Origin: Thermoplasmatales archaeon
Lineage (GTDB): Archaea > Thermoplasmatota > Thermoplasmata > Thermoplasmatales > GCA-001856825
Direction of reading: 5' to 3'
DNA length: 39,814 bases
Assembly: GCA_026127935.1 (NCBI GenBank)
Contig: JAJSLL010000004.1
Span: forward strand, 67,590-107,403
How positions within the stretch are numbered: the first letter of the stretch is position 1; each line of letters opens with the position of its first letter. The position numbers were made by a program, and so were the translations under genes. Under the pieces are notes generated by a model. It was not told the origin of the DNA and did no database searches. It worked only from the letters and a program-made list of their open reading frames with translations. Positions 7,660 through 13,916 of the stretch are shown here, piece after piece.

Positions 7660-8562
7660 ATGACTGAGATAATGAATGGTGGCGGTTCAGATCCAGCAGA
7701 ACTCAGAAGACTGATTTCAAAGGGTATAGTTGTTACTCCTGGAGTTTTTAACGGGATAAGTGCGTTGATTGCAGAAAGACACGGATTCAAAGCCCTTTAC
7801 CTTTCTGGATCTGGAGTAGCAGGCGGTATGGGTTTGCCAGATCTATCTCTTACGAGTTTGAGTGATGTGGTCGAAGAGGTTAGGAGAATAAAGCTAGTGA
7901 GTGGACTCCCACTAATAGTTGATGTGGACACTGGCTTTGGAGAAGTACTGAATGTTGAAAGAACGGTGAAGGAGATTGAGAGGGCAGGGGCTTCTGCAAT
8001 TCACATCGAAGATCAGGTTTTACCAAAGAAATGCGGTCATCTGGAGGGGAAAAAACTGGTTGAAGTAGAAGAGATGGTCGAAAAGATTCAGGCGGCAAGC
8101 AAGTCAAAGAAGAACAAAGATTTCATAGTAATTGCAAGAACTGATGCAAGAAGCGTAGATGGGATTGACAGTGCTATCGAGCGTGCAAAGCTCTACCAGA
8201 GGGCAGGAGCAGATGGAATATTCCCAGAGGCCTTGGAATCAGAAGAAGAGTTCAAGGAATTTGCAAAAAAAGTCAAAGGAATACTACTGGCAAACATGAC
8301 GGAATTTGGAAAGAGTCCGCTTCTTTCCGCTAAAGAACTAGAGAAATTGGGCTACAGAATAGTAATTTTCCCTCTGACTGCGTTCAGGGGAGCGCTCAAG
8401 AAGATAGACGAAATCTATTCTGATCTATCCAAAAAAGGAACTCAGAGGGAATTTATCTCAAACATGATGTCTAGAAAGGAATATTATGATTTGATAAACT
8501 ATTCATCGTACGAAGACGAAGACAAGAAATTGAAAGAGAAATCTACAAAAATAATGCGGTAA
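7660..8562 (+). CDS. prpB: Isocitrate lyase/PEP mutase family, likely 2-methylisocitrate lyase
   Basis: This is a TIM-barrel lyase of the ICL/PEPM superfamily. It carries the catalytic loop KKCGH (C125), the metal-binding DVDTGFG (about 88-94), the IHIEDQ strand and IARTDAR. This set, the length of 300 aa and the N-terminal TPGVFNGISA match PrpB, which splits 2-methylisocitrate into succinate and pyruvate in propionate breakdown. The citrate synthase at 28852 could supply the methylcitrate branch, but no prpD is here. Carboxyphosphonoenolpyruvate mutase or oxaloacetate decarboxylase relatives are the alternatives. It ends 11 bp before tRNA-Ala. Confidence 0.85.
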   Translation: MTEIMNGGGSDPAELRRLISKGIVVTPGVFNGISALIAERHGFKALYLSGSGVAGGMGLPDLSLTSLSDVVEEVRRIKLVSGLPLIVDVDTGFGEVLNVERTVKEIERAGASAIHIEDQVLPKKCGHLEGKKLVEVEEMVEKIQAASKSKKNKDFIVIARTDARSVDGIDSAIERAKLYQRAGADGIFPEALESEEEFKEFAKKVKGILLANMTEFGKSPLLSAKELEKLGYRIVIFPLTAFRGALKKIDEIYSDLSKKGTQREFISNMMSRKEYYDLINYSSYEDEDKKLKEKSTKIMR

Positions 8563-8573
8563 TCAGCTACTTC

Positions 8574-8645
8574 GGGCCGGTAGATCAGCGGAAGATCGCT
8601 TGCTTCGCAAGCAAGAGGTCTCGGGTTCAAATCCCGACCGGTCCA
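8574..8645 (+). tRNA. tRNA-Ala(CGC)
   Basis: The acceptor arms GGGCCGG and CCGGTCC pair with a G3-U70 wobble, the identity mark of alanine tRNA. The D-arm is GATC-AGCGGAA-GATC. The anticodon stem CTTGC/GCAAG closes loop TTCGCAA, giving anticodon CGC. The T-arm is TCGGG-TTCAAAT-CCCGA, and the discriminator is A73. No intron and no encoded CCA. The final 19 bases, plus one beyond, are repeated at 9350-9369. Confidence 0.96.
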
Positions 8646-8646
8646 T
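8627..8646 (+). repeat. Left copy of tRNA-Ala 3'-end direct repeat (candidate att)
   Basis: The 20 bases tcaaatcccgaccggtccat, covering the T-loop to the discriminator of tRNA-Ala, recur at 9350-9369 with one change (c to t). A duplicated tRNA 3' end flanking accessory genes is the usual trace of integration by a tyrosine recombinase. Confidence 0.75.
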
Positions 8647-8702
8647 TCTAATCGCAATTGACTTTCGTGATTGTAAAAACAAGATCTAGAAAGTGAGGCT
8701 GG

Positions 8703-8957
8703 TCACTTGTAGATGTTCCTTCTATGACCCAGTGATCTAACAGCGATAACTCTTCTATTTTCTTCAATGTCCACAATCACTCTGTAGTCACCGACTCGTA
8801 ACTTGTACTCTGTCCTCCCGACTAATCTCACAAAGAACCTGTGCGGATCACTTCTTGTGCTTTCTATCTTCTGGATAATCCTCTTGGCTACAGGAATGTC
8901 CAGGCCTCGAAGCTGAAAAAGAGATTCCTCTGAATATTCAACTTCAAAGTCTGTCAC
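8703..8957 (-). CDS. RelE/ParE-family toxin
   Basis: The 84-aa protein has the RelE/ParE fold pattern: the N-terminal FEVEYSEESLFQL strand-helix, a helix pair (VAKRIIQKIESTRSDP), the core YKLRVGDYRVIVDIEENRRVIAV and the C-terminal GHRRNIYK. These toxins cleave mRNA at the ribosome (RelE) or poison gyrase (ParE); the R-x-G-D-Y-R core and final HRxxIY are closer to RelE/RelG types. It overlaps its antitoxin gene by 4 bp (ATGA), so the pair is translationally coupled. The pair is the only coding content between the two tRNA-Ala end repeats. Confidence 0.9.
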   Translation of the reverse strand: MTDFEVEYSEESLFQLRGLDIPVAKRIIQKIESTRSDPHRFFVRLVGRTEYKLRVGDYRVIVDIEENRRVIAVRSLGHRRNIYK

Positions 8958-9196
8958 TGGATTCCCAACTGCTTCTTCACTTCTTCTGAGGTGTGTGTCT
9001 TCTTCTCTTTCATATCTAGGAGGCCTCTAAGCAGGGAAGCCCTAAAATCCTCAGTGTAAATTCCTTCTTCATCTCCCTCAGGAATTAATGACATGAGTGC
9101 ATTCAGCAACTCATCATATGTCATCCTCTTGTATGCTCTTAGCCCATTCAGTTTCTCTCTTGTAGATCGGCTAATTTGTATCGTGGTGTAATTCAT
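8954..9196 (-). CDS. Ribbon-helix-helix antitoxin
   Basis: From the ATG at 9196 the 80-aa protein begins with a ribbon-helix-helix domain (MNYTTIQISRSTREKLNGL then TYDELLNALMSL), which should bind operator DNA, and ends with an acidic then lysine-rich toxin-binding tail. The upstream frame is open to 9262, but the ATG at 9196 gives a proper RHH strand and sits directly after three operator-like repeats. Its last codons overlap the toxin start. It should neutralise the RelE-like toxin and repress the operon. Confidence 0.85.
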   Translation of the reverse strand: MNYTTIQISRSTREKLNGLRAYKRMTYDELLNALMSLIPEGDEEGIYTEDFRASLLRGLLDMKEKKTHTSEEVKKQLGIQ

Positions 9197-9223
9197 GTAT
9201 ATACCCTGTATAACGCATGTATA
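9194..9223 (-). promoter_or_regulatory. Three 8-bp operator repeats phased at 11 bp
   Basis: Reading the minus strand, TATACATG, TATACAGG and TATACATG occur at 9223-9216, 9212-9205 and 9201-9194, each exactly 11 bp from the next. The last one ends in the antitoxin start codon. A TATA-like ttatattg lies just upstream (about 9229-9237). The repeats cover the expected transcription start, so bound RHH dimers, one per helical turn, would block transcription. The DNA pattern is seen; the binding is inferred. Confidence 0.65.
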
Positions 9224-9349
9224 ATGACAATATAACTCTTGTCTTTCAGCCAATTTGGACACAGGCGTCGAGTAATGCCAAGGTATTATGATGTAATGGA
9301 TAGTTTCCTTTGTTCGTGAACAGCAGAAAGTATTAACTTAGAACTTTGA

Positions 9350-9369
9350 TCAAATCCCGACTGGTCCAT
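9350..9369 (+). repeat. Right copy of tRNA-Ala 3'-end direct repeat (candidate att)
   Basis: The sequence tcaaatcccgactggtccat matches 19 of 20 bases of the tRNA-Ala end at 8627-8646. No tRNA precedes it; upstream sequence is unrelated. It closes a 723-bp segment that carries only the toxin-antitoxin pair. Confidence 0.75.
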
Positions 9370-9389
9370 ACCCAATCATGTTCGGAACC

Positions 9390-9713
9390 TCAATCCAGCG
9401 AGGTCTTTTCCGCCAGATGCAGCAATGGCAGCAAACTCTCTCTGACGTTATGGCCAAATCTAGAGAGTGAGTAAGTAACCCCATCCGCTCCTTTATGTCT
9501 CTGGATCAAACGGAAATCCTGAAGCTCCTTCAGCCTCTTGGAGATGATCGTTGAACTTGAATAAGGAATGTCTTTGAGTATCTCATTAAAATTCTTCCTG
9601 TTTCCTCTGTTCCCTATTACGCCCAGCACCATCATTGTGTATTTCTTTCCGATCAGGTTAAGAAGAGGAAGAGAAGGATCAATACATACGGTAAAATCAC
9701 GGTCTTCGATCAT
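9390..9713 (-). CDS. HxlR-family winged-helix regulator, likely of the mer genes
   Basis: The protein has the HxlR layout: an N-terminal Cys-Ile-Asp (VCID), then a helix (LLNLIGKKYTMMVLGVI), a winged helix with GNRGNRKNFNEILKDIPYSSSTIISKRLKELQ and the wing RLIQRHKGADGVTYSLS. The frame is open to 9779, but ATG 9713 gives 107 aa, the usual HxlR size, and leaves room for a TATA box (attatatt, near 9775). It is divergent from the mercury genes, and HxlR proteins often sense electrophiles or metals through cysteines, so control of the mer operon is likely. The single conserved-position Cys is a candidate Hg(II) ligand. It is not a MerR-type protein. Confidence 0.85.
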   Translation of the reverse strand: MIEDRDFTVCIDPSLPLLNLIGKKYTMMVLGVIGNRGNRKNFNEILKDIPYSSSTIISKRLKELQDFRLIQRHKGADGVTYSLSRFGHNVRESLLPLLHLAEKTSLD

Positions 9714-9804
9714 GCAGGCTTTGCTTTTATTTTCAAGTCTCCTCTGGTCATTGTTTCTTGCTGCAATCAATATAATCAAAGAACTCCAAGCATTCAGGTA
9801 AGAA

Positions 9805-9824
9805 AAAGTTTACTTTTGAACTTT
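9805..9824. promoter_or_regulatory. Candidate operator/promoter of the mer operon
   Basis: An inverted repeat AAAGTT-N8-AACTTT lies between the divergent regulator and the HMA gene. It overlaps A/T-rich TATA-like stretches (aaaaagttta, 9804-9812; tttaatact, 9822-9830). The strong Shine-Dalgarno aaggagg (9841-9847) precedes the ATG at 9850, unlike the many leaderless genes here, so the upstream TATA-like stretch is the likelier one. Confidence 0.4.
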
Positions 9825-9849
9825 AATACTTTTCTGGGATAAGGAGGAT

Positions 9850-10083
9850 ATGGCTGAAAAGAAAGTAACTATGAGAGTTTTTGGCATGACTTGCGATGAT
9901 TGCGTAAGAACGGTAAGTGATGGACTGAAAAAGGAGGGTGCAGATGTATTGTCCGTATCATTGAAGGATGGCATTGCAATTGTAAAGATAGATGATGCCA
10001 AAATTTCGGCAGAGAAACTTGTTAAAGCCCCTGTATTTGGAGAAGAATCCCATTACAAGGCACAGCTGAGAAAAGTTGAGTAA
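9850..10083 (+). CDS. Free-standing HMA (NmerA/MerP-like) metal-binding protein
   Basis: This 77-aa protein is a single heavy-metal-associated domain with the ligand motif G-M-T-C-D-D-C (C15 and C18) in a beta-alpha-beta ferredoxin-like pattern. It has no signal peptide, so it is cytosolic, unlike bacterial periplasmic MerP. The stop is followed after one base by the ATG of merA. In many bacteria the same domain is fused to the N-terminus of MerA (NmerA) and hands Hg(II) to its catalytic core; here it is a separate chain, so a trans-acting NmerA is the natural reading. A strong Shine-Dalgarno (aaggagg) stands two bases before the ATG. A copper chaperone is the alternative. Confidence 0.85.
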   Translation: MAEKKVTMRVFGMTCDDCVRTVSDGLKKEGADVLSVSLKDGIAIVKIDDAKISAEKLVKAPVFGEESHYKAQLRKVE

Positions 10084-10084
10084 T

Positions 10085-11509
10085 ATGGCTCAGGAATATG
10101 ATCTCGTGATTATTGGGAGAGGTGCCGCGGCATTCTCTGCCGCAATAAGGACAAGTGAGATCACTTCTAACCAAGCAGCCATTGCAATGATAGGTTTCGG
10201 CCCAATCGGAGGGACGTGTGTTAATGTTGGTTGTGTCCCTTCAAAATATATCATAGAGGCTTCAAAGGTAGCCAACACACAGCGGAATCCCAGGTATCCT
10301 GGAATTGAACCCTCAGATCCTTCAATTGCCTTCGACAAACTAATGGAATCTCTCAGAGAAGCTGTTAAAGAGGAGAGGAAGAGCAAGTATGAGGATGTTC
10401 TGAAATTTTATCCCAACATAACATTGTATGAAGGAAAAGCTAGCTTTATCTCCAGCGACACAGTAAAAGTAACATCCAAACTGGGAGAAGAGAATGTAAA
10501 AGGATACAATTTCATCATAGCCACAGGCTCCAGTCCCAAGATTCCACAGATTGAAGGCCTTGAAGAGACCGGCTACTTGACCAGTGATGGTGTGTGGTCT
10601 CTCAATGAGCTTCCGGGTGAGATCGGTATCCTGGGTGGGGGATTTGTTGGCCTGGAGATCGGTCAGGCCTTGCAGAGACTTGGTTCAAGGATCACGATAA
10701 TAAAAAAACACGATACCATAGCCAAAGGGATTGAAAGGGAAGTTGGGAGTGAACTTATAAGGGCTCTGGAGAATGATGGGATTTCATTTTTAACAGAGAG
10801 AGACATTGAGAAAGTTTACAGGAGAGGAGATAAAAAGATCATCCGTACCAAGTATAGAGGAAAAAGCGAAGAAATAGAGGTAGATGAGATTCTGATCGCA
10901 TCTGGCAGGAAGTCAAACGTTGCAGGTCTTTCACTTGAAAACGCTCGTGTTGAATATTCAGATAATGGCATTAAGGTGAATGATGATTTCTCCACGAGGA
11001 ACCCCTCGATCTACGCAGCTGGAGATGTGGTGGATCAGAGATACAGGTTGGAGACCCTTGCTGCAAGAGAAGGTGCCGTTATAGCATCGAATATTTTCCA
11101 ACATTCATCGAAAGGGGTCAATCTTCAAGAAGTCCCATGGGCAATTTTTACCGAGCCTCAACTGGCATCTGTTGGTTACACGGAGGATGAATACAACAGG
11201 AACTTTGGAAAGGCATTTAGCAGGGTGCTTCCTCTAGTTACGGTGCCGAAAGCGAGAATATTGAGAGAAGATACAGGGATGTTCAAGATTGTAGCTGATG
11301 AGAATACAGGAAAGATAGTTGGCATCCACGTACTGGCGCCTTATGCGGCAGAGTTCATTATAGAAGGCGTGATAGCAATCAAAAATGGATATACATATCA
11401 CGATATCATAGATAACAGTCATATCTTCCCCACTGTGGCAGAAGGCATCAAGTTGACTTCTCAGTCGTTCACCAGAGATATGGCAAAGATGTCGTGTTGC
11501 ATGGAGTGA
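10085..11509 (+). CDS. merA: Mercuric reductase MerA
   Basis: MerA reduces Hg(II) to volatile Hg(0) with NADPH and FAD in the cytosol. It is a pyridine nucleotide-disulphide oxidoreductase with FAD loop (IIGRGAAAFSAA), redox-active C45-x4-C50 (GGTCVNVGCVPSK), NAD(P)-binding GILGGGFVGLEIG, and the C-terminal vicinal cysteine pair C471-C472 (KMSCCME) that receives Hg(II). That pair separates MerA from lipoamide dehydrogenase and related enzymes. The chain is 474 aa with no N-terminal NmerA domain; that domain is the gene before it. An in-frame TTG at 10076 would overlap the previous gene, but ATG 10085 is preferred. The operon continues with DUF302. Confidence 0.95.
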   Translation: MAQEYDLVIIGRGAAAFSAAIRTSEITSNQAAIAMIGFGPIGGTCVNVGCVPSKYIIEASKVANTQRNPRYPGIEPSDPSIAFDKLMESLREAVKEERKSKYEDVLKFYPNITLYEGKASFISSDTVKVTSKLGEENVKGYNFIIATGSSPKIPQIEGLEETGYLTSDGVWSLNELPGEIGILGGGFVGLEIGQALQRLGSRITIIKKHDTIAKGIEREVGSELIRALENDGISFLTERDIEKVYRRGDKKIIRTKYRGKSEEIEVDEILIASGRKSNVAGLSLENARVEYSDNGIKVNDDFSTRNPSIYAAGDVVDQRYRLETLAAREGAVIASNIFQHSSKGVNLQEVPWAIFTEPQLASVGYTEDEYNRNFGKAFSRVLPLVTVPKARILREDTGMFKIVADENTGKIVGIHVLAPYAAEFIIEGVIAIKNGYTYHDIIDNSHIFPTVAEGIKLTSQSFTRDMAKMSCCME

Positions 11510-11514
11510 TAGAA

Positions 11515-11889
11515 ATGAAAGTGAAAGAAATAGTCTCGGAATTTGGATTCGCAGAAACAGTGGAGCTTCTTGAGAGATCTGTGGATGAGAATGGCCTGAA
11601 GGTCATCTCAGTCATAGATGCGCAGGCTAATTTGAAGAAGATTGGAGTTGAGATAAAAGGGAATAAAATCTTGGAAGTCTTTAACCCGAAGCTTGCCATG
11701 GAAGTTTTTGACAACGATCTGAGGGCAGGCATAGTTCCACCCTTGAGGATTTACATCTACGAGGAAAGTGACAAAACCCATGTGGCAGTCCAGAACGCAG
11801 TTGAACTTTTCTCATCATTTAACGGATTGCTGGACATTGCCCAAAGATTAGACAAAATACTCAATGTTGTGATCATGGCAATACAATAA
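11515..11889 (+). CDS. DUF302 family protein of the mer operon
   Basis: The 124-aa protein matches the DUF302 pattern: an N-terminal helix (FAETVELLERSVDENGLKVISVID), the middle HxN-type strand region replaced by KKIGVEIKGNKILEVFNPKLA, and the RIYIYEESDKTHVAV strands. Function is unknown; DUF302 proteins often sit beside metal or redox genes. It begins five bases after the merA stop, so it is in the same operon and may act in mercury handling. The frame is open upstream to an ATG at 11494 inside merA, but ATG 11515 fits the operon spacing and family N-terminus. Confidence 0.85.
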   Translation: MKVKEIVSEFGFAETVELLERSVDENGLKVISVIDAQANLKKIGVEIKGNKILEVFNPKLAMEVFDNDLRAGIVPPLRIYIYEESDKTHVAVQNAVELFSSFNGLLDIAQRLDKILNVVIMAIQ

Positions 11890-11959
11890 CTTCCTGTTTG
11901 AAGGCTTCGCAATATGGAAACACGAACTTCAAGGATTAGAAACTTAACCCCTGCTATAG

Positions 11960-12085
11960 CTCATCTTCCCCAAAAAGCGAGAACCGGAAATTAATGTTTC
12001 AAGAGAGAGCATTGAAGAAATAATAACATACAGTGACTTGTCCGAGATGCTTGAGAAAATGGGAAGGTCTATTGCAATCGGATGA
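11960..12085 (+). pseudogene. Possible C-terminal remnant of a lost gene
   Basis: Behind a stop codon at 11957-11959 a frame of 41 codons reads as a believable protein C-terminus (REPEINVSRESIEEIITYSD, ending EKMGRSIAIG) and ends at TGA. There is no start codon or Shine-Dalgarno at its beginning and no family I can name. It lies between the mer operon and a zone of decayed genes, so I read it as a leftover of a deleted gene. Confidence 0.35.
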
Positions 12086-12112
12086 GTTAAGCATCTAGGA
12101 AATAAGAACCCA

Positions 12113-12433
12113 TTACTGCTTTAGAGACCAAAACAGCGAAATGAAAGCGCCAAGGCCTATTGTATTCATTCCCATAAGAAGGACAGCGAGATCCTCGCCA
12201 AAGTTTTTTGACAGATAATAGTATGTAAACAGGCCTGTCGCAGACTGGAGAAGAAAGAGGCCAGAAAATACAAATATACCAACGAGCGACCTAGCTCTAA
12301 ACCTCCTGTATGCTGGAACATAAAGAACCAGAATTATTGTGAGAAGAACCAGTTCAGTTAACAGGATGAATATGTCCAGAAGCCAGAATATTCCGATTTT
12401 CTCACCCTTTCCCCCTTGAACGGCTATCGTCAT
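12113..12433 (-). CDS. Small membrane protein, three to four TM segments
   Basis: The 106-aa protein has hydrophobic segments at about 13-38 (IFWLLDIFILLTELVLLTII), 47-67 (ARSLVGIFVFSGLFLL) and 80-104 (LAVLLMGMNTIGLGAFISLF). I recognise no specific function. It lies just downstream, on the same strand, of a frameshifted winged-helix gene. Paired winged-helix regulators and small three-TM proteins are common in archaea, so the two were probably one operon. Confidence 0.65.
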   Translation of the reverse strand: MTIAVQGGKGEKIGIFWLLDIFILLTELVLLTIILVLYVPAYRRFRARSLVGIFVFSGLFLLQSATGLFTYYYLSKNFGEDLAVLLMGMNTIGLGAFISLFWSLKQ

Positions 12434-12451
12434 TCAATTTCTGGTTATTCG

Positions 12452-12632
12452 TCAGGCTAGGGACGGAAAATAAACCTTACCGTATTTTTCACCCTCTGAA
12501 ATGATCAGATGATTCCTTTCAAGCACTCCTATGTGGTGTTCAACCGTTCTGAGGTTTACCCTCGGGGGTATTGCTTATCTTGTTGATATTTGACGGTTCA
12601 TTTCTTATAAGTTCGACGATCTTCAATCTCAT
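12452..12632 (-). pseudogene. Frameshifted winged-helix (ArsR-like) regulator
   Basis: The minus strand reads MRLKIVELIRNEPSNINKIS, then loses frame in a five-C run (12564-12568 as G on the plus strand), and continues in the next frame as VNLRTVEHHIGVLERNHLII with a wing (EGEKYGKVYF) and a stop. Removing one C restores a continuous 60-aa winged helix with the standard recognition helix. So it is either a recently broken gene or a homopolymer sequencing error. An alternative GTG start lies at 12638. It is upstream of the small membrane protein on the same strand. Confidence 0.65.
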
Positions 12633-12757
12633 CTCCACTCCTCGGATTGCAACAAACAACCGCTAAAGTAGCCTTCTAAACTCGTTTACAAATGCATAAT
12701 CCTGCAATCCAAACGTTCCTTTGTAGTGAGAAATATATTTAAAGACATGGTAAAAAA

Positions 12758-13003
12758 TTAAGGTTTTGTAAATGGCTGGGGCGAACCTCCAAGTACATTG
12801 AAGATTTCCACAACTATTGCGTAATTGTCTTGACCAGTGGACGGGTAAAATCCCACGTTCATGTAGCTTATGGAGTATGGCACATTGATGTGTTTTTACG
12901 CGCTTGTATTGACCGATTCCTGAACCAAGAACTGGATAGTTGCTGTTACATTGGCGTATTTCCCATTAATGCTAACCATTGGTAAATTTCCGAGTAGAAC
13001 CAT
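12758..13003 (-). pseudogene. Degenerate fragment of a secreted-type protein
   Basis: A minus-strand frame from ATG 13003 to a stop at 12758-12760 encodes beta-rich, Asn/Tyr-rich sequence typical of archaeal cell-surface proteins (NGKYANVTATIQFLV; PYSISYMNVGFYPSTG). It is interrupted by an in-frame TAA at 12896-12898, lacks a signal peptide and has no continuation upstream. I take it as the C-terminal remnant of a surface protein. Family unknown. Confidence 0.4.
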
Positions 13004-13029
13004 ACCGCGTTCCACAGTCTCAATCCTAG

Positions 13030-13290
13030 GCCAATGGATCATATGCAGGATACGTTGAGTGGACTCTTTTCCTAAACAACAACACTCTGGTAAATGGCAA
13101 TTATCAGGGCAACGGGAGCAGCATTGGCCCCTATCCTTTGCTTTATGATCCTCGTAACGGATTGATATATGTGGGTGATCTCATAACGGGAAACGTTTCA
13201 GTCGTGAATCCTCGTACAAACAAAGTAGAATTCAACATATCTGGCCTTGACTCCCCAATAGGGTTGGCCCTTGGTCCTTCTAACAATCAT
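13030..13290 (+). pseudogene. Fragment of a YVTN-type beta-propeller surface protein
   Basis: A plus-strand frame after a stop at 13027-13029 reads Asn/Gly-rich extracellular sequence and then one clear propeller repeat: YDPRNGLIYVGDLITGNVSV, PRTNK and GLALGPSNN. This is the repeat style of YVTN beta-propeller proteins of archaeal cell surfaces. After about 13290 the frame becomes nonsense. There is no start, signal peptide or C-terminal anchor, so it is an internal fragment. The 12640-13500 interval holds no intact gene. Confidence 0.55.
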
Positions 13291-13446
13291 ATATCCTCTG
13301 CCCCATCCCGTCTTTGTAAAGAACTTCCCCATTATATCCTTCTATCTGTCGTTGGATCCTTGTATCACTTCTTCTAGTGTTGAAGCTTGGATAAATCCGA
13401 AAGCAAGTGTCTTTTTAATCTCAAGAAATGATTGCACTACTTTTAA

Positions 13447-13471
13447 TAATGTCTCATGTTTAGTGACATTA
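13447..13471. promoter_or_regulatory. Palindrome upstream of the DUF1801 gene
   Basis: The perfect arms TAATGTC (13447-13453) and GACATTA (13465-13471) flank an 11-base centre about 30 bases before the start of the DUF1801 gene. The position near AT-rich TATA-like sequence (ttttaataat, 13441-13450) suits an operator. No regulator can be assigned. Confidence 0.4.
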
Positions 13472-13502
13472 CTGAAATTGACAGGAAAGGGGTGAGCTGA
13501 AA

Positions 13503-13904
13503 GTGGTGGGAGATCCATCCGAACAGATCGATGAAATCATCAGAAAAACTGATGACTGGCGTGGGAGCATGATGTCAAGTCTACGTGAAATCATAAAACA
13601 GTCAGATCCCAAGATAGTTGAAGAAGTAAAGTGGAAAAAACCCTCCAATCCCATGGGAGTCCCAGTTTGGTCTTCAGATGGAATAATTTGTATCGGTAAC
13701 ATCCTCAAGAAAGCTGTTAGGCTTACCTTCTCAAAAGGATCACAGATATCTGATCCATCAAAACTGTTCAACACTCGATTAGATAGCAAGACTGTCCGTG
13801 CAGTTGACTTTTTCGAGGGAGATAGGATCGATGAGAAAGCGCTTACAAAGATTGTTCAAAGAGCAGTGACTTTGAATCTGGGGAAATCGAAACTGAAAAA
13901 GTGA
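13503..13904 (+). CDS. DUF1801 (YdhG-like) protein
   Basis: The 133-aa protein fits DUF1801: an N-terminal helix (QIDEIIRKTDDWRGSMMSSLREII), the core KIVEEVKWKKPSNPMGVPVW, then SSDGIICIGNILKKAVRLTF with a buried strand pair, and a basic C-terminus. Function is unknown; members are small soluble proteins sometimes linked to iron or stress. The start is GTG at 13503 (or GTG 13506) after a GGGGTG Shine-Dalgarno-like sequence. It is convergent with the methyltransferase gene, 12 bp apart. Confidence 0.85.
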   Translation: MVGDPSEQIDEIIRKTDDWRGSMMSSLREIIKQSDPKIVEEVKWKKPSNPMGVPVWSSDGIICIGNILKKAVRLTFSKGSQISDPSKLFNTRLDSKTVRAVDFFEGDRIDEKALTKIVQRAVTLNLGKSKLKK

Positions 13905-13916
13905 AGTGCAGGAGTC

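Noticed and set aside
12848-12863. Possible third copy of the tRNA-Ala end (aaatcccacg...)
   Set aside because: Only about eight bases match and the rest differs, so it is no att site.
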